From: Gammaproteobacteria bacterium
GTDB taxonomy: Bacteria; Pseudomonadota; Gammaproteobacteria; Steroidobacterales; XN24
NCBI GenBank assembly: GCA_024640085.1
Contig: JAHEFR010000005.1
Location: 62,001-126,000 of the forward strand
Length of the DNA stretch: 64,000 bases
Direction: 5' to 3'
Part shown: positions 48,503 to 57,245 of the stretch, piece by piece
Numbering within the stretch: the stretch's first letter is position 1
How the letters are laid out: every line of letters begins with the position of its first letter
Program-made: the position numbers and the translations under genes
Notes under the pieces: generated by a model
Database searches by the model: none
Seen by the model: only the letters and a program-made list of their open reading frames with translations
What the model was told of the DNA's origin: nothing

Positions 48503-48520
48503 ATGTGCCCGCACAATGTC

Positions 48521-48555
48521 CAAAATATTTTGATTATTCAGTCGGGATCGATCAA
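48521..48555 (-). promoter_or_regulatory. puuA promoter with 12-bp palindrome over the -10
   Basis: On the minus strand TTGATC (48555-48550) and CAAAAT (48532-48527) are spaced by 17 bases. The -10 lies inside the perfect palindrome CAAAATATTTTG (48521-48532). A repressor such as the PuuR-type protein could act here; binding is inferred. Confidence 0.45.
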
Positions 48556-48603
48556 GCCGCACAAGTCGCGCGGGACCGCGGCCGAATCGTCCGGGGATAC
48601 GCT

Positions 48604-48631
48604 TGAATTACCCCAAGCCGTTAATATATTG
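48604..48631 (+). promoter_or_regulatory. Probable spuA operon promoter
   Basis: TTGAAT (48604-48609), a 16-base spacer, then TATATT (48626-48631) read toward the spu genes. Transcription would start near 48638, about 85 bases before the ATG at 48724. Confidence 0.45.
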
Positions 48632-48723
48632 TAGCCAAGCGATAAATACGAGTGGTTCAGGCCGCGATCCTGACGCCTGTCAAGGACGACGATCTACCGG
48701 AGCAGCCGCTTAAAATAATAGAC

Positions 48724-49488
48724 ATGGCGCGACATAAACCCGTCATCGGCGTGCCGGCCTGCCGGCGTATGCTGGAACCGCATTTTTTCCACGTCGCCGG
48801 GGAAAAATACCTCACAGCGATCGCCGAGGCTTCCGGCTGCATCCCGCTGGTGATTCCGGCCCTGGGAGTGGCGATGGAACTGGAGGTCCTGCTGGACCGA
48901 CTCGACGGGCTGTTGATGACCGGGAGCCCGTCCATGGTCGATCCGCGGCATTATTCCGGCCCGCCCAGCGAACCGGGGACGCCCCATGACCCTCACCGCG
49001 ACGAAACCACTCTCCCGGTGATCAGGACGGCCGTGGCAGCCGGGATCCCGGTCCTGGCGATCTGCAGGGGATGCCAGGAGATGAATGTGGCGTTCGGCGG
49101 CTCGCTGCACCAGAAGATACACGAGGCAGGACCATTCGCCGACCACCGCGAGGACGCCGATCTGCCACTGGACGAACAGTACGGGCCGGCCCATGAAGTG
49201 CGCCTGGTCCAGGACTCGATCCTCAGGGAGATCACCGGCAAGGACGCGCTGACGGTCAACTCGCTCCACGTCCAGGGCGTCGATCGCCTGGGGAGGGGCC
49301 TGGCGGTCGAGGCGGTCGCGCCCGACGGGCTCGTGGAGGGCTTCCGGGTCGCGGATTCGGCCGCCTTCGCCCTGGGCGTACAGTGGCATCCCGAGTGGAA
49401 GGTAACTCAGAACGAAGACTCCATGGCCCTGTTCCGTCGCTTCGGCGACGCTGCGCGGTCCTATGCAAAGGAAAAGCGTCATGCTTGA
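48724..49488 (+). CDS. spuA: Gamma-glutamyl-GABA hydrolase (class I glutamine amidotransferase-like; PuuD/SpuA)
   Basis: A 254-residue peptidase C26 protein, the same length as E. coli PuuD. The triad is visible: C114 (AICRGCQEMN), H222 and E224 (QWHPEW). It hydrolyses gamma-glutamyl-GABA to glutamate and GABA, the last step of the gamma-glutamylated putrescine route. The ATG at 48724 gives the standard MARHKPVIGVPACRR start. It overlaps the next gene: the spuB ATG at 49481 lies within its last codons. Confidence 0.93.
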   Translation: MARHKPVIGVPACRRMLEPHFFHVAGEKYLTAIAEASGCIPLVIPALGVAMELEVLLDRLDGLLMTGSPSMVDPRHYSGPPSEPGTPHDPHRDETTLPVIRTAVAAGIPVLAICRGCQEMNVAFGGSLHQKIHEAGPFADHREDADLPLDEQYGPAHEVRLVQDSILREITGKDALTVNSLHVQGVDRLGRGLAVEAVAPDGLVEGFRVADSAAFALGVQWHPEWKVTQNEDSMALFRRFGDAARSYAKEKRHA

Positions 49489-50809
49489 TGAGATCAAACA
49501 GTGGCTGACGGACCGCGGCATTACGGAAGTCGAGGGTCTCGTGCCGGACATGGCAGGCTCTCCGCGCGGCAAGATCGTCCCGGCGGCCAAGTTCTGCAAG
49601 GAAGACGGCATGAGACTGCCGGAGTCCCTGTTCAAGCAGACCGTCACCGGCGATTACGCCGAGGTCGGCGACGACATCGAGCACGACATGGTCTGTCAGC
49701 CGGACGCCAACACGATCCGGCCGGTCCCATGGGCCAGCGATCCTACTGCCCAATGCATCCACGACTGCTTCCATCATGACGGCGCCCCGGTAGAAACCGC
49801 TCCCAGGCACGTGCTCCGGCGGGTGCTCGACCTCTACGAGGCCGAGGGCTGGAAACCGGTGGTGGCCCCGGAGGTCGAGTTCTTTCTGGTAAAGAGAAAC
49901 CTGGACGCGGACTACGAACTGGAACCGCCCGTGGGGCGATCGGGACGCCCCGAGACTGCCCGGCAAACCTACAGCATCGACGCGGTCAACGAATTCGACC
50001 CCGTCTTCGAGGACATGTACGACTTCTGCGAGGCCCAGGAACTGGAGCTGGACACCCTGATCCACGAGGGCGGGGCCGCGCAGATGGAGGTCAATTTCAT
50101 CCACGGGAACCCGATGGACCTGGCGGATCAGGTGTTCCTGTTCAAGCGGACCATGCGCGAGACCGCCCACCGCCACGGCATATACGCCACCTTCATGGCC
50201 AAACCGATGGCAGGGGAACCGGGCAGCGCCCTGCACTTGCATCAGAGCATCGAAGACGCAGGCACCGGCCGCAACCTGTTCAGCAGTCGGAGTGGCAAGG
50301 ACAGCAAGTTGTTCCGTCACCATGTGGGAGGTTTGCAGCGCTTCCTGCCGGAAGCGACTTGCCTCCTGGCGCCCTACGTCAATTCCTATCGGCGGTTCAC
50401 CCGGTATTTCGCCTCGCCCATCAACGTCCACTGGGGCGTGGACAATCGCACGGTGGGACTGAGGGTGCCGGTGTCGGACGCCCAGTCGCGACGGGTCGAG
50501 AACCGGATCGCGGGAGCCGACGTCAATCCCTACCTCGCCATCGCTACCTCGCTGGCCTGCGGGTACCTGGGGATGAAAGAGGCGATCAAGCCGACGCCCC
50601 CGCTTAGTGAGGACGCGTATATGAAGCCGTTCGTCCTGCCGCGCGACCTGTACACCGCATTGGCCAGGGTCAAACAGTGCGACCCCTTGATCGAAATCCT
50701 GGGCGAGCGCTTCCTCGAGTTGTTCTGTGGCGTCAAGGAGAGCGAATATGAGACCTTCTTCCAGGTCATCAGCCCATGGGAGCGTGAGTTCCTGCTGCTG
50801 AACGTATGA
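49481..50809 (+). CDS. spuB: Second gamma-glutamylpolyamine synthetase (GS family; SpuB-like)
   Basis: A 442-residue GS-family ligase, clearly different from puuA but with the same motifs: VVAPEVEFFLV, GSALHLHQSI and DNRTVGLRVPVSD. The start overlaps the spuA stop (ATGCTTGA), with AAAGGA 8 bases upstream. Position and order equal P. aeruginosa spuB. The amine substrate may differ from that of PuuA, for example spermidine or another diamine; the sequence does not settle it. Confidence 0.9.
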   Translation: MLDEIKQWLTDRGITEVEGLVPDMAGSPRGKIVPAAKFCKEDGMRLPESLFKQTVTGDYAEVGDDIEHDMVCQPDANTIRPVPWASDPTAQCIHDCFHHDGAPVETAPRHVLRRVLDLYEAEGWKPVVAPEVEFFLVKRNLDADYELEPPVGRSGRPETARQTYSIDAVNEFDPVFEDMYDFCEAQELELDTLIHEGGAAQMEVNFIHGNPMDLADQVFLFKRTMRETAHRHGIYATFMAKPMAGEPGSALHLHQSIEDAGTGRNLFSSRSGKDSKLFRHHVGGLQRFLPEATCLLAPYVNSYRRFTRYFASPINVHWGVDNRTVGLRVPVSDAQSRRVENRIAGADVNPYLAIATSLACGYLGMKEAIKPTPPLSEDAYMKPFVLPRDLYTALARVKQCDPLIEILGERFLELFCGVKESEYETFFQVISPWEREFLLLNV

Positions 50810-50858
50810 CCCGCGCGACCGGGCAGTAAGCAGCCCCCACCAGCAGAGATCGATCTCC

Positions 50859-52235
50859 ATGAACGGACAGACTCATCGCAGCACCGCCGAACTCCAGGCC
50901 CTCGATTCCGCCCATTACCTGCACCCTTTCACCGACCACAAACAGCTCGGCGCAAAGGGATCCAGGATCATCACCCGGGCCGAGGGCATCTACCTGTGGG
51001 ACTCGGACGGCAACCGGATCCTCGATGGCATGGCCGGCCTGTGGTGCGTCAACGTCGGCTACGGTCGTAAGGAACTCGCCGACGCGGCCTACGCACAGAT
51101 GCAGGAACTGCCGTACTACAACAGCTTCTTCCAGACCTCCCACGTCCCGGCCATCCGGCTGGCGGAGATGCTCGCGGAGATCACGCCGCCAGGACTGGAA
51201 CACGTGTTCTTCACGGGCTCCGGTTCCGAAGCCAACGATACCGTCGTGCGCATGGTCAGGCACTTCTGGAACTGCCGCGGCAAGCCGGGGAAAAAGGTCA
51301 TTATCAGCAGGGAGAACGCCTACCACGGCAGCACCATGGCCGGCGCGAGCCTCGGCGGCATGAAACCCATGCACGCCCAGGGCGGGCTCCCCATTCCCGA
51401 CATCGTCCACATCGAGCAGCCCTACTGGTTCGAGAACGGCAACGGTCTCTCCCCGCGCGAATACGGCGTCAAGGCCGCAAAGGCTCTCGAGGCCAGGATC
51501 GACGAGATCGGCGAAGACCGCGTGGCCGCCTTCATCGCCGAGCCGATACAGGGCGCAGGCGGCGTGATCATCCCGCCCGATTCCTACTGGCCGGAGATCA
51601 AGCGCATACTGGACAGGCGTGACATCCTCCTGATCGTGGACGAGGTGATATGCGGCTTCGGCCGCACCGGCCACTGGTTTGGATCGGATCTCTACGGGAT
51701 TACGCCCGACCTCATGCCGATGGCCAAGGGGATGTCCTCGGGCTATCTTCCTATCGGAGGCGTGATGGTCTCCGGCCGGGTCGTGGAGACTCTCTCGGAG
51801 GGCGGTGAGTTCTTCCACGGTTACACCTATTCCGGGCACCCGACCTGTTGCGCCGTAGCCATCAGGAACGTCGAGATTCTCAAGGACGAGAAGATCGTGG
51901 AACATGTGCGCGATGTGGCGGCGCCACACCTGGCGCGACGATGGGCGGAGCTGGGGGACCACCCGCTGGTCGGCGAGGCCCGGAGCAAGGGACTGTTGGC
52001 CGCCCTGGAACTGGTGAAGGACAAGAGTACTAACGAACGATTCCCGCAACTGGGGAAGACCGGCACCCTTTGCAGGGACATCTGCTTCGACAATGGTGTC
52101 ATCATGAGGGCGGTGAGGGACAGCATGATCACGTCGCCGCCGCTGGTCATCACCACCGACCAGATCGACGAACTCGTCGACCTCGCCTGGCGGTGCCTGG
52201 ATCAGACGGCCGCTGCACTCGGCGTGCGCGCCTGA
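50859..52235 (+). CDS. spuC: Putrescine:pyruvate aminotransferase
   Basis: A 458-residue class III PLP aminotransferase with K290 (MAKGMSSGYLPIGGV) as the PLP lysine and D261 (LLIVDEVICGFGR). The N-terminus HYLHPFTDHKQL and GMAGLWCVNVGYGR match SpuC. It transfers an amino group from putrescine to pyruvate, giving 4-aminobutanal and alanine: a direct route parallel to the PuuA-PuuB path. Alanine produced here can be recycled by Ald encoded at 40367. Confidence 0.92.
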   Translation: MNGQTHRSTAELQALDSAHYLHPFTDHKQLGAKGSRIITRAEGIYLWDSDGNRILDGMAGLWCVNVGYGRKELADAAYAQMQELPYYNSFFQTSHVPAIRLAEMLAEITPPGLEHVFFTGSGSEANDTVVRMVRHFWNCRGKPGKKVIISRENAYHGSTMAGASLGGMKPMHAQGGLPIPDIVHIEQPYWFENGNGLSPREYGVKAAKALEARIDEIGEDRVAAFIAEPIQGAGGVIIPPDSYWPEIKRILDRRDILLIVDEVICGFGRTGHWFGSDLYGITPDLMPMAKGMSSGYLPIGGVMVSGRVVETLSEGGEFFHGYTYSGHPTCCAVAIRNVEILKDEKIVEHVRDVAAPHLARRWAELGDHPLVGEARSKGLLAALELVKDKSTNERFPQLGKTGTLCRDICFDNGVIMRAVRDSMITSPPLVITTDQIDELVDLAWRCLDQTAAALGVRA

Positions 52236-52337
52236 TCCTGTCGAGACACGTCCGCCTGGCGGGCGAACTGGCGACCGGCGCGGAGGATGTATCCCGTCCT
52301 CCCCCGGCAAACGATTGAGAGCAAAGAGGAAAACGAC

Positions 52338-53441
52338 ATGAAGTTATCTGGAAACTCTGGCATGGCGGTCGGCATCGTCGCCGCACTGCTGGTTGCCGGC
52401 GCCGCCGTTGCCGACGACGAGAAGGTGTTGAACATCTACAACTGGTCCGACTACATCGCGGAAGACACGATCGCGAATTTCGAGGCCGAAACCGGAATCA
52501 AGGTCAACTACGACGTATTCGACTCCAACGAGGTCCTCGAGGCCAAGCTGCTCGCCGGCAGCACGGGCTACGACCTGGTGGTGCCCAGCGCCTCTTTCCT
52601 GGAACGGCAGATCAAGGCCGGCGTGTTCCAGCCGCTGGACAAGAGCGTGCTGACGAATTACGGCAACCTCGATCCAGAGATCATGGCCCGGGTCTCCATG
52701 CATGATGACAACAATCTCTACTCCGTGCCATATATGTGGGGAACGACGGGATTCGGCTACAACGCGGACATGGTGGCCAAGGTCCTGCCGGACGCCCCCG
52801 TCGACAGCTTCCGCATGCTGTTCGATCCGGAGGTGGTGTCGAAGCTCGCCAGCTGCGGCGTCACCCTGCTGGATGCGCCGTCGGAAGTCTTCGCCGCCGT
52901 CCTGTCCTACATCGGCAAGGACCCCAACAGCGAGGACCCGGCCGACCTGGAAGCCGCCTCGGCAGTACTGGACAAGATCCGGCCCTACGTCAGGTACATC
53001 CACTCGTCCCAGCAGATCAACGATCTCGCCAACGGAGAGATCTGCGTCGCCATGGGATGGAGCGGCGACATGATGATCGCCGCCGACCGGGCCGCGGAGG
53101 CGGAGAACGGGGTGGAGATCTCCTACACCATCCCGGAGGAAGGCACGATCATCTGGTTCGACATGCTGGCCATCCCCAACGACGCCCCGCATCCGGAGAA
53201 TGCACTCGCCTTCATCGACTACCTGCTGGAGCCGGAAGTCATCGCGGCCGTGACCAACTACGTGTTCTACGCGAATCCCAACGCAGCGTCGCTGGAATTT
53301 GTGGACGAGGAGGTCAAGGACGATCCGGGCATCTACCCGCCCGCGGAGATCATGGTCAAGCTTTTCCCCGATCTGGTGAAGACGCCGCGTTACGATCGCC
53401 TGGTGACACGCGCCTGGACACGCTTCAAGACCGGTCAGTGA
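52338..53441 (+). CDS. spuD: Periplasmic putrescine/spermidine-binding protein (SpuD/PotF-like)
   Basis: A 367-residue exported solute-binding protein. The signal peptide of 25 residues ends AVA before DDEKV. Polyamine-site residues known from PotF can be placed: W36-S37-D38 (YNWSDYI), S in VVPSASF, W/D in GWSGDM and D in WFDML. AGAGGA precedes the ATG at 52338. It follows spuC by 102 bases and is separated from the ATPase gene by a strong hairpin. Only one binding protein is present. Confidence 0.93.
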   Translation: MKLSGNSGMAVGIVAALLVAGAAVADDEKVLNIYNWSDYIAEDTIANFEAETGIKVNYDVFDSNEVLEAKLLAGSTGYDLVVPSASFLERQIKAGVFQPLDKSVLTNYGNLDPEIMARVSMHDDNNLYSVPYMWGTTGFGYNADMVAKVLPDAPVDSFRMLFDPEVVSKLASCGVTLLDAPSEVFAAVLSYIGKDPNSEDPADLEAASAVLDKIRPYVRYIHSSQQINDLANGEICVAMGWSGDMMIAADRAAEAENGVEISYTIPEEGTIIWFDMLAIPNDAPHPENALAFIDYLLEPEVIAAVTNYVFYANPNAASLEFVDEEVKDDPGIYPPAEIMVKLFPDLVKTPRYDRLVTRAWTRFKTGQ

Positions 53442-53457
53442 TAAGCTGAGGCAACAA

Positions 53458-53482
53458 GCGGCGCGCCCTCGCGGCGCGCCGC
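53458..53482. promoter_or_regulatory. Strong intercistronic hairpin between spuD and spuF
   Basis: GCGGCGCGCC (53458-53467) pairs perfectly with GGCGCGCCGC (53473-53482) across the loop CTCGC. It is a 10-bp all-GC stem 17 bases after the spuD stop and just before the spuF ribosome site. There is no U-run. Such hairpins after binding-protein genes commonly stabilise the upstream mRNA, keeping the binding protein in excess over the membrane parts. Confidence 0.7.
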
Positions 53483-53501
53483 GTCCATTCCGGGAGCAGT
53501 A

Positions 53502-54641
53502 ATGGCCTCGTCAACGACCTTCAGTACCTTCGAGCCCTGGAAGGATCCCGCCGAAAAGCCCTACGTCTGTATCGACCGGGTCACCAAGAAATTTGGCGAT
53601 TTCGTCGCCGTCAACGATATCTCCCTGGACATCTACCGCAAGGAACTCTTCTGCCTCCTGGGAGCATCCGGATGCGGCAAGTCCACGCTGCTCCGGATGC
53701 TGGCCGGCTTCGAGGAGGCCAGCAGCGGCCGCATCCTCATCGACGGTATGGACATGGCCGAGATCCCGCCCTACGAGCGGCCGGTCAACATGATGTTCCA
53801 GTCCTACGCGCTGTTCCCGCACATGAACGTGTCCCAGAACGTCTCCTTCGGTTTGAAGCAGGAAAAGCTCACCGGCCAGGTGATCAAGACTCGGGTCGAA
53901 GAGATGCTGGAACTGGTAAAGCTGACGCAATTCGCGAAGCGCAAGCCACATCAGTTGTCGGGCGGCCAGCGACAGCGTGTTGCCCTGGCGCGGAGCCTGA
54001 TCAAGCGGCCGAAACTGCTCTTGCTCGACGAGCCCCTGGCGGCGTTGGACAAGAAGCTTCGGGAACACACGCAGTTCGAGCTTATGAACATCCAGGAGCA
54101 GCTCGGCGTGACCTTCATCGTGGTAACCCACGACCAGCAGGAGGCGATGACCCTGGCCACTCGAATCGGGGTCATGGAGGAAGGTTATATCGCTCAGGTC
54201 GGGACGCCGACCGAGATCTACGAGTTTCCGGGCTCGCGCTTCGTCGCTGATTTCATCGGGTCGGTCAACAGCTTCGAAGGCAGGATCACGGTCGATGAAC
54301 CCGATCACGTGATCATCCGGATGCTGGATCAGGACGTGGACATCTTCGTGGACCATGGCGTGAGCGCTTCGCCGAACGCCCGCGTCTGGGCCGCGATCCG
54401 ACCCGAGAAGATCCATATCAGCCGAACCGATCCGGGGCAGGCCCGCAACGTCATCCGCGGCAAAGTCAAAGAGATCGCCTACATGGGCGATTTCTCCATC
54501 TACCTGGTGGAGCTCGCGGGCGGCCGTACAGTCCGCGTCACTCAGCCGAACCTGAGGCGTGGAGACCCCGAGCGCATCACCTGGGACGAGCAGGTCTTCC
54601 TGCACTGGCTCCCTTCCAGCATCGTGGTGCTGACGGAATGA
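53502..54641 (+). CDS. spuF: Polyamine ABC transporter ATPase (PotG/SpuF)
   Basis: A 379-residue ABC ATPase. Walker A GASGCGKST is at 54-62, signature LSGGQ at 152-156, and Walker B LLLLDEP at 172-178. A TOBE domain occupies the C-terminal third (ARVWAAIRPEKIHIS, YMGDFSIYLVEL). It energises putrescine/spermidine import with SpuG/SpuH. GGGAG lies 6 bases before the ATG. Its stop overlaps the next ATG by four bases. Confidence 0.95.
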   Translation: MASSTTFSTFEPWKDPAEKPYVCIDRVTKKFGDFVAVNDISLDIYRKELFCLLGASGCGKSTLLRMLAGFEEASSGRILIDGMDMAEIPPYERPVNMMFQSYALFPHMNVSQNVSFGLKQEKLTGQVIKTRVEEMLELVKLTQFAKRKPHQLSGGQRQRVALARSLIKRPKLLLLDEPLAALDKKLREHTQFELMNIQEQLGVTFIVVTHDQQEAMTLATRIGVMEEGYIAQVGTPTEIYEFPGSRFVADFIGSVNSFEGRITVDEPDHVIIRMLDQDVDIFVDHGVSASPNARVWAAIRPEKIHISRTDPGQARNVIRGKVKEIAYMGDFSIYLVELAGGRTVRVTQPNLRRGDPERITWDEQVFLHWLPSSIVVLTE

Positions 54642-55642
54642 CGACGCGCGGTATACCGGCGGTCACCGGCCGCATCATCCGCCAGGCAGAGTCGCTGCTC
54701 AAACGCGCCGGACTGGAGGGGCTGGCTATCTGGCTTGCCCGCCGGGTGCGGAGGGTCCGGCACCTGGGCCGGAACCTGGTGATCGCCATCCCCTACGCAT
54801 GGCTGCTGGCCTTCTTCCTGATCCCGTTCGTCATCGTCCTGAAGATCGCCCTGTCCGATGCCGCCATCGCTCAGCCGCCCTACACGCCGTTGTGGGAATG
54901 GGTCGGGGACCAGTATCTGAATATCAAGGTCAACCTCGGCAACTTCATGTTCCTTGTCGAGGACAATCTGTACTGGAAGTCGTATCTCAATTCGGTGAAG
55001 GTGGCGCTGGTCTCGACGGTGGCATGTCTCCTCATTGGGTACCCGATGGCTTACGGTATTGCCCGGGCGAAATCCGCCTACCGCACCATCCTTCTCATGC
55101 TGGTCATCCTGCCCTTCTGGACTTCGTTCCTGATCCGGGTCTACGCATGGATAGGCATCCTCAAAAACAACGGATTGCTCAATAATTTCCTGATGTGGCT
55201 GGGCGTGATCGACTCGCCGATCGTCATGCTGCAGACAGACTTCGCGGTCTACCTGGGCATTGTCTACTCCTACCTCCCGTTCATGATCCTGCCCTTGTAC
55301 GCGAACCTGGAAAAACTGGACGAGACACTGCTGGAGGCGGCCTACGATCTGGGCTGTAAACCAGCCCGCACCTTCCTGACAGTGACGCTTCCACTTTCGG
55401 TTCCCGGGATTATTGCCGGCTCCATGCTGGTGTTCATCCCAGCGGTGGGCGAGTTCGTTATCCCGGCACTCCTCGGGGCTCCGGACACGCTGATGATCGG
55501 CCGGATCCTCTGGGACGAGTTCTTCGGCAACCGGGACTGGCCGGTAGCTTCGGCAGTCGCTATCGCCCTGCTGCTGTTACTCGTGATCCCGATCGTTATC
55601 CTCCAGCACAACCAGGCCCGTAACTCGGAGGCGAACTCGTGA
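54638..55642 (+). CDS. spuG: Polyamine ABC transporter permease (PotH/SpuG)
   Basis: A 334-residue membrane permease with about six spans: the first at about residues 46-68 after a long basic N-terminus, the others in the C-terminal two thirds. The EAA loop is LLEAAYDLGCKPARTFLTVTLPLSVPGI, the contact to the ATPase. It starts ATGA-overlapped with spuF and ends overlapping spuH. Confidence 0.94.
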   Translation: MTTRGIPAVTGRIIRQAESLLKRAGLEGLAIWLARRVRRVRHLGRNLVIAIPYAWLLAFFLIPFVIVLKIALSDAAIAQPPYTPLWEWVGDQYLNIKVNLGNFMFLVEDNLYWKSYLNSVKVALVSTVACLLIGYPMAYGIARAKSAYRTILLMLVILPFWTSFLIRVYAWIGILKNNGLLNNFLMWLGVIDSPIVMLQTDFAVYLGIVYSYLPFMILPLYANLEKLDETLLEAAYDLGCKPARTFLTVTLPLSVPGIIAGSMLVFIPAVGEFVIPALLGAPDTLMIGRILWDEFFGNRDWPVASAVAIALLLLLVIPIVILQHNQARNSEANS

Positions 55643-56475
55643 AGCGGCGTTCGCTGTTCCTGATCTCGGCCATGGTGTTCGGATTCGCGTTCCTGTACGT
55701 GCCGATCATTTCCCTAATCGTCTATTCCTTCAACAAGTCGAAACTCGTCACCGTCTGGGCCGGGTTCTCAACCCAGTGGTACGGCGCCCTCCTGCAAAAC
55801 GACCAGATCCTGCAGGCGGCCTGGATCAGCCTGCGGATCGCGACACTGAACGCCACCGTGGCCATGGCCCTCGGCACCATCGCGGGCTTTGTTCTGGCGA
55901 GGTTCAAGCGCTTCCGCGGGCGAACGCTGTTCACCGGCCTGGTCACCGCTCCGCTGGTCATGCCCGAGGTCATCACCGGACTGTCCCTCCTGCTCCTGTT
56001 CGTCGCCCTCGAGAGCATCATCGGCTGGCCCTCGGGACGGGGCTTCGCCACAATCACCATCGCGCACATCACGTTTTCCCTGGCCTATGTCGCGGTGATC
56101 GTCCAGTCCCGGCTGGCCGACATGGACGAGTCGATCGAGGAGGCGGCACTCGATCTCGGCGCGCGCCCGCTGAAGATCTTCTTCATGATCACCTTGCCGA
56201 TCATCGCGCCGGCCCTGGTCGCCGGCTGGCTGCTCGCCTTCACCCTGTCGCTGGACGACCTGGTGATCGCCAGCTTCGTCTCAGGCCCCGGCTCCAGCAC
56301 CCTACCCATGGTGATCTTCTCCAAGGTCCGGCTCGGCGTAAGCCCCGAGATCAACGCCCTGGCGACCATCCTCGTGGCTCTGGTGGCTGTCGGTACGATC
56401 ATCGCAGGGGTGGCCATGCTCCGCAGCCAGAAGGTGCGCGAGCGGGATGTGCAGATGGCGGCTGCCGATAATTGA
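55639..56475 (+). CDS. spuH: Polyamine ABC transporter permease (PotI/SpuH)
   Basis: A 278-residue inner-membrane permease with about six spans and the EAA loop SIEEAALDLGARPLKIFFMITLPIIAPAL. It starts with GTG at 55639, overlapping the spuG stop (GTGA), so the three transporter genes spuF-spuG-spuH are translationally coupled. Last gene of the spu operon; it is convergent with the MarR gene at 56548. Confidence 0.94.
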   Translation: MKRRSLFLISAMVFGFAFLYVPIISLIVYSFNKSKLVTVWAGFSTQWYGALLQNDQILQAAWISLRIATLNATVAMALGTIAGFVLARFKRFRGRTLFTGLVTAPLVMPEVITGLSLLLLFVALESIIGWPSGRGFATITIAHITFSLAYVAVIVQSRLADMDESIEEAALDLGARPLKIFFMITLPIIAPALVAGWLLAFTLSLDDLVIASFVSGPGSSTLPMVIFSKVRLGVSPEINALATILVALVAVGTIIAGVAMLRSQKVRERDVQMAAADN

Positions 56476-56547
56476 TGGACTCGACCGACCCCCAGGGGCG
56501 GATGTCCGGCGGATTGACGGGGCGCGGACCCGACCCGTCCGCCCGGG

Positions 56548-57048
56548 TCAGGCGGCCACTTCCGGCGCGCTCAGCATGAGCTTTCGCATCAGCTTCGCCA
56601 GCGTCCGTTTCTCCTTGTCCGACAGCCCGGCCATCCCTGCATGCGCCGCCTGGAAGCGGACCTCCAGGGCCTGATCGACGACTTTTCGACCCTCATCAGT
56701 CAATGCCACCATCACGCTGCGGCGATCATCCGGGCGGGACCGGCGCTCGACCAGCCCCTTCTCTTCCAGGCGATTGATCCGGTGGGTCATGGCCGCCGGG
56801 CTCAACTGGGCCAGACGTGCGAGGCGCGACACGGGCAGGCTCCGGAGTTCGCCCTGGCGACGCAGGGCCGCCATCACCTCGTATTCCCAGATCTCCAGTT
56901 CGAGACGAGCCAGGCAGCGCACGGCTTCCTGCCGGAAACGCCGGCCAACCATCTGCACGCGCACCGCCACCGACAGTGGCGAAGCATCCAGCTCCGGCCG
57001 TTCTCGCGCCCACTGCTCCAACATCTCGTCGACAAGGTCTCTGCTCAT
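56548..57048 (-). CDS. MarR-family transcriptional regulator
   Basis: A 166-residue winged-helix regulator: helix-turn-helix around 71-105 (LPVSRLARLAQLSPAAMTHRINRLEEKGLVER) and a wing with RPDDRRSVMVALTDEG. The ATG at 57048 gives the usual MarR length; the frame is open further upstream, but that part runs through the palindrome and promoter. It is divergent from a 58-residue charged protein, with a 21-bp palindrome between them. Ligand unknown. It could also sense a compound handled by the spu genes, with which it is convergent. Confidence 0.88.
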   Translation of the reverse strand: MSRDLVDEMLEQWARERPELDASPLSVAVRVQMVGRRFRQEAVRCLARLELEIWEYEVMAALRRQGELRSLPVSRLARLAQLSPAAMTHRINRLEEKGLVERRSRPDDRRSVMVALTDEGRKVVDQALEVRFQAAHAGMAGLSDKEKRTLAKLMRKLMLSAPEVAA

Positions 57049-57076
57049 GGGCGCGAGTCTATCGGGGAGATAATTC

Positions 57077-57117
57077 GATATCAAATATATTGACATCAAA
57101 CAAAAAAGACTTATCTT
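57077..57117 (+). promoter_or_regulatory. 21-bp palindromic operator overlapping a plus-strand promoter
   Basis: GATATCAA-ATATA-TTGACATC (57077-57097) is an inverted repeat with one mismatch, of the size and AT-richness of MarR operators. A plus-strand promoter overlaps it: TTGACA at 57090-57095 (perfect -35), a 16-base spacer, TATCTT at 57112-57117. The palindrome also lies about 30 bases upstream of the MarR start at 57048, so one site could control both directions. Confidence 0.6.
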
Positions 57118-57123
57118 CGACCC

Positions 57124-57186
57124 ATGGACGGCCTGGAGCGGGTCAGACGCGCCGGTCTCATGCCCGGACCTCAATTTGCGCGCTGA
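57124..57186 (+). CDS. Possible leaderless 20-residue upstream peptide
   Basis: An ATG at 57124 falls at the predicted transcription start of the plus-strand promoter and opens a 20-codon frame ending TGA at 57184-57186. There is no ribosome binding site, so it could only be read as a leaderless start. It might be chance; its interest is the exact coincidence with position +1. Confidence 0.2.
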   Translation: MDGLERVRRAGLMPGPQFAR

Positions 57187-57245
57187 CGCCGGGTCGCCCA
57201 ACCAACGTTGACCGGAACGAACACCCGGTATGTGGAGAAAGAGAC

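Noticed and set aside
49256-50860. 534-codon minus-strand frame opposite spuB
   Set aside because: It mirrors the glutamine-synthetase-family gene and has no recognisable motif; a GC-rich antisense artefact.
50769-52310. 513-codon minus-strand frame opposite spuC
   Set aside because: Antisense to a complete aminotransferase, with biased composition and no ribosome site.
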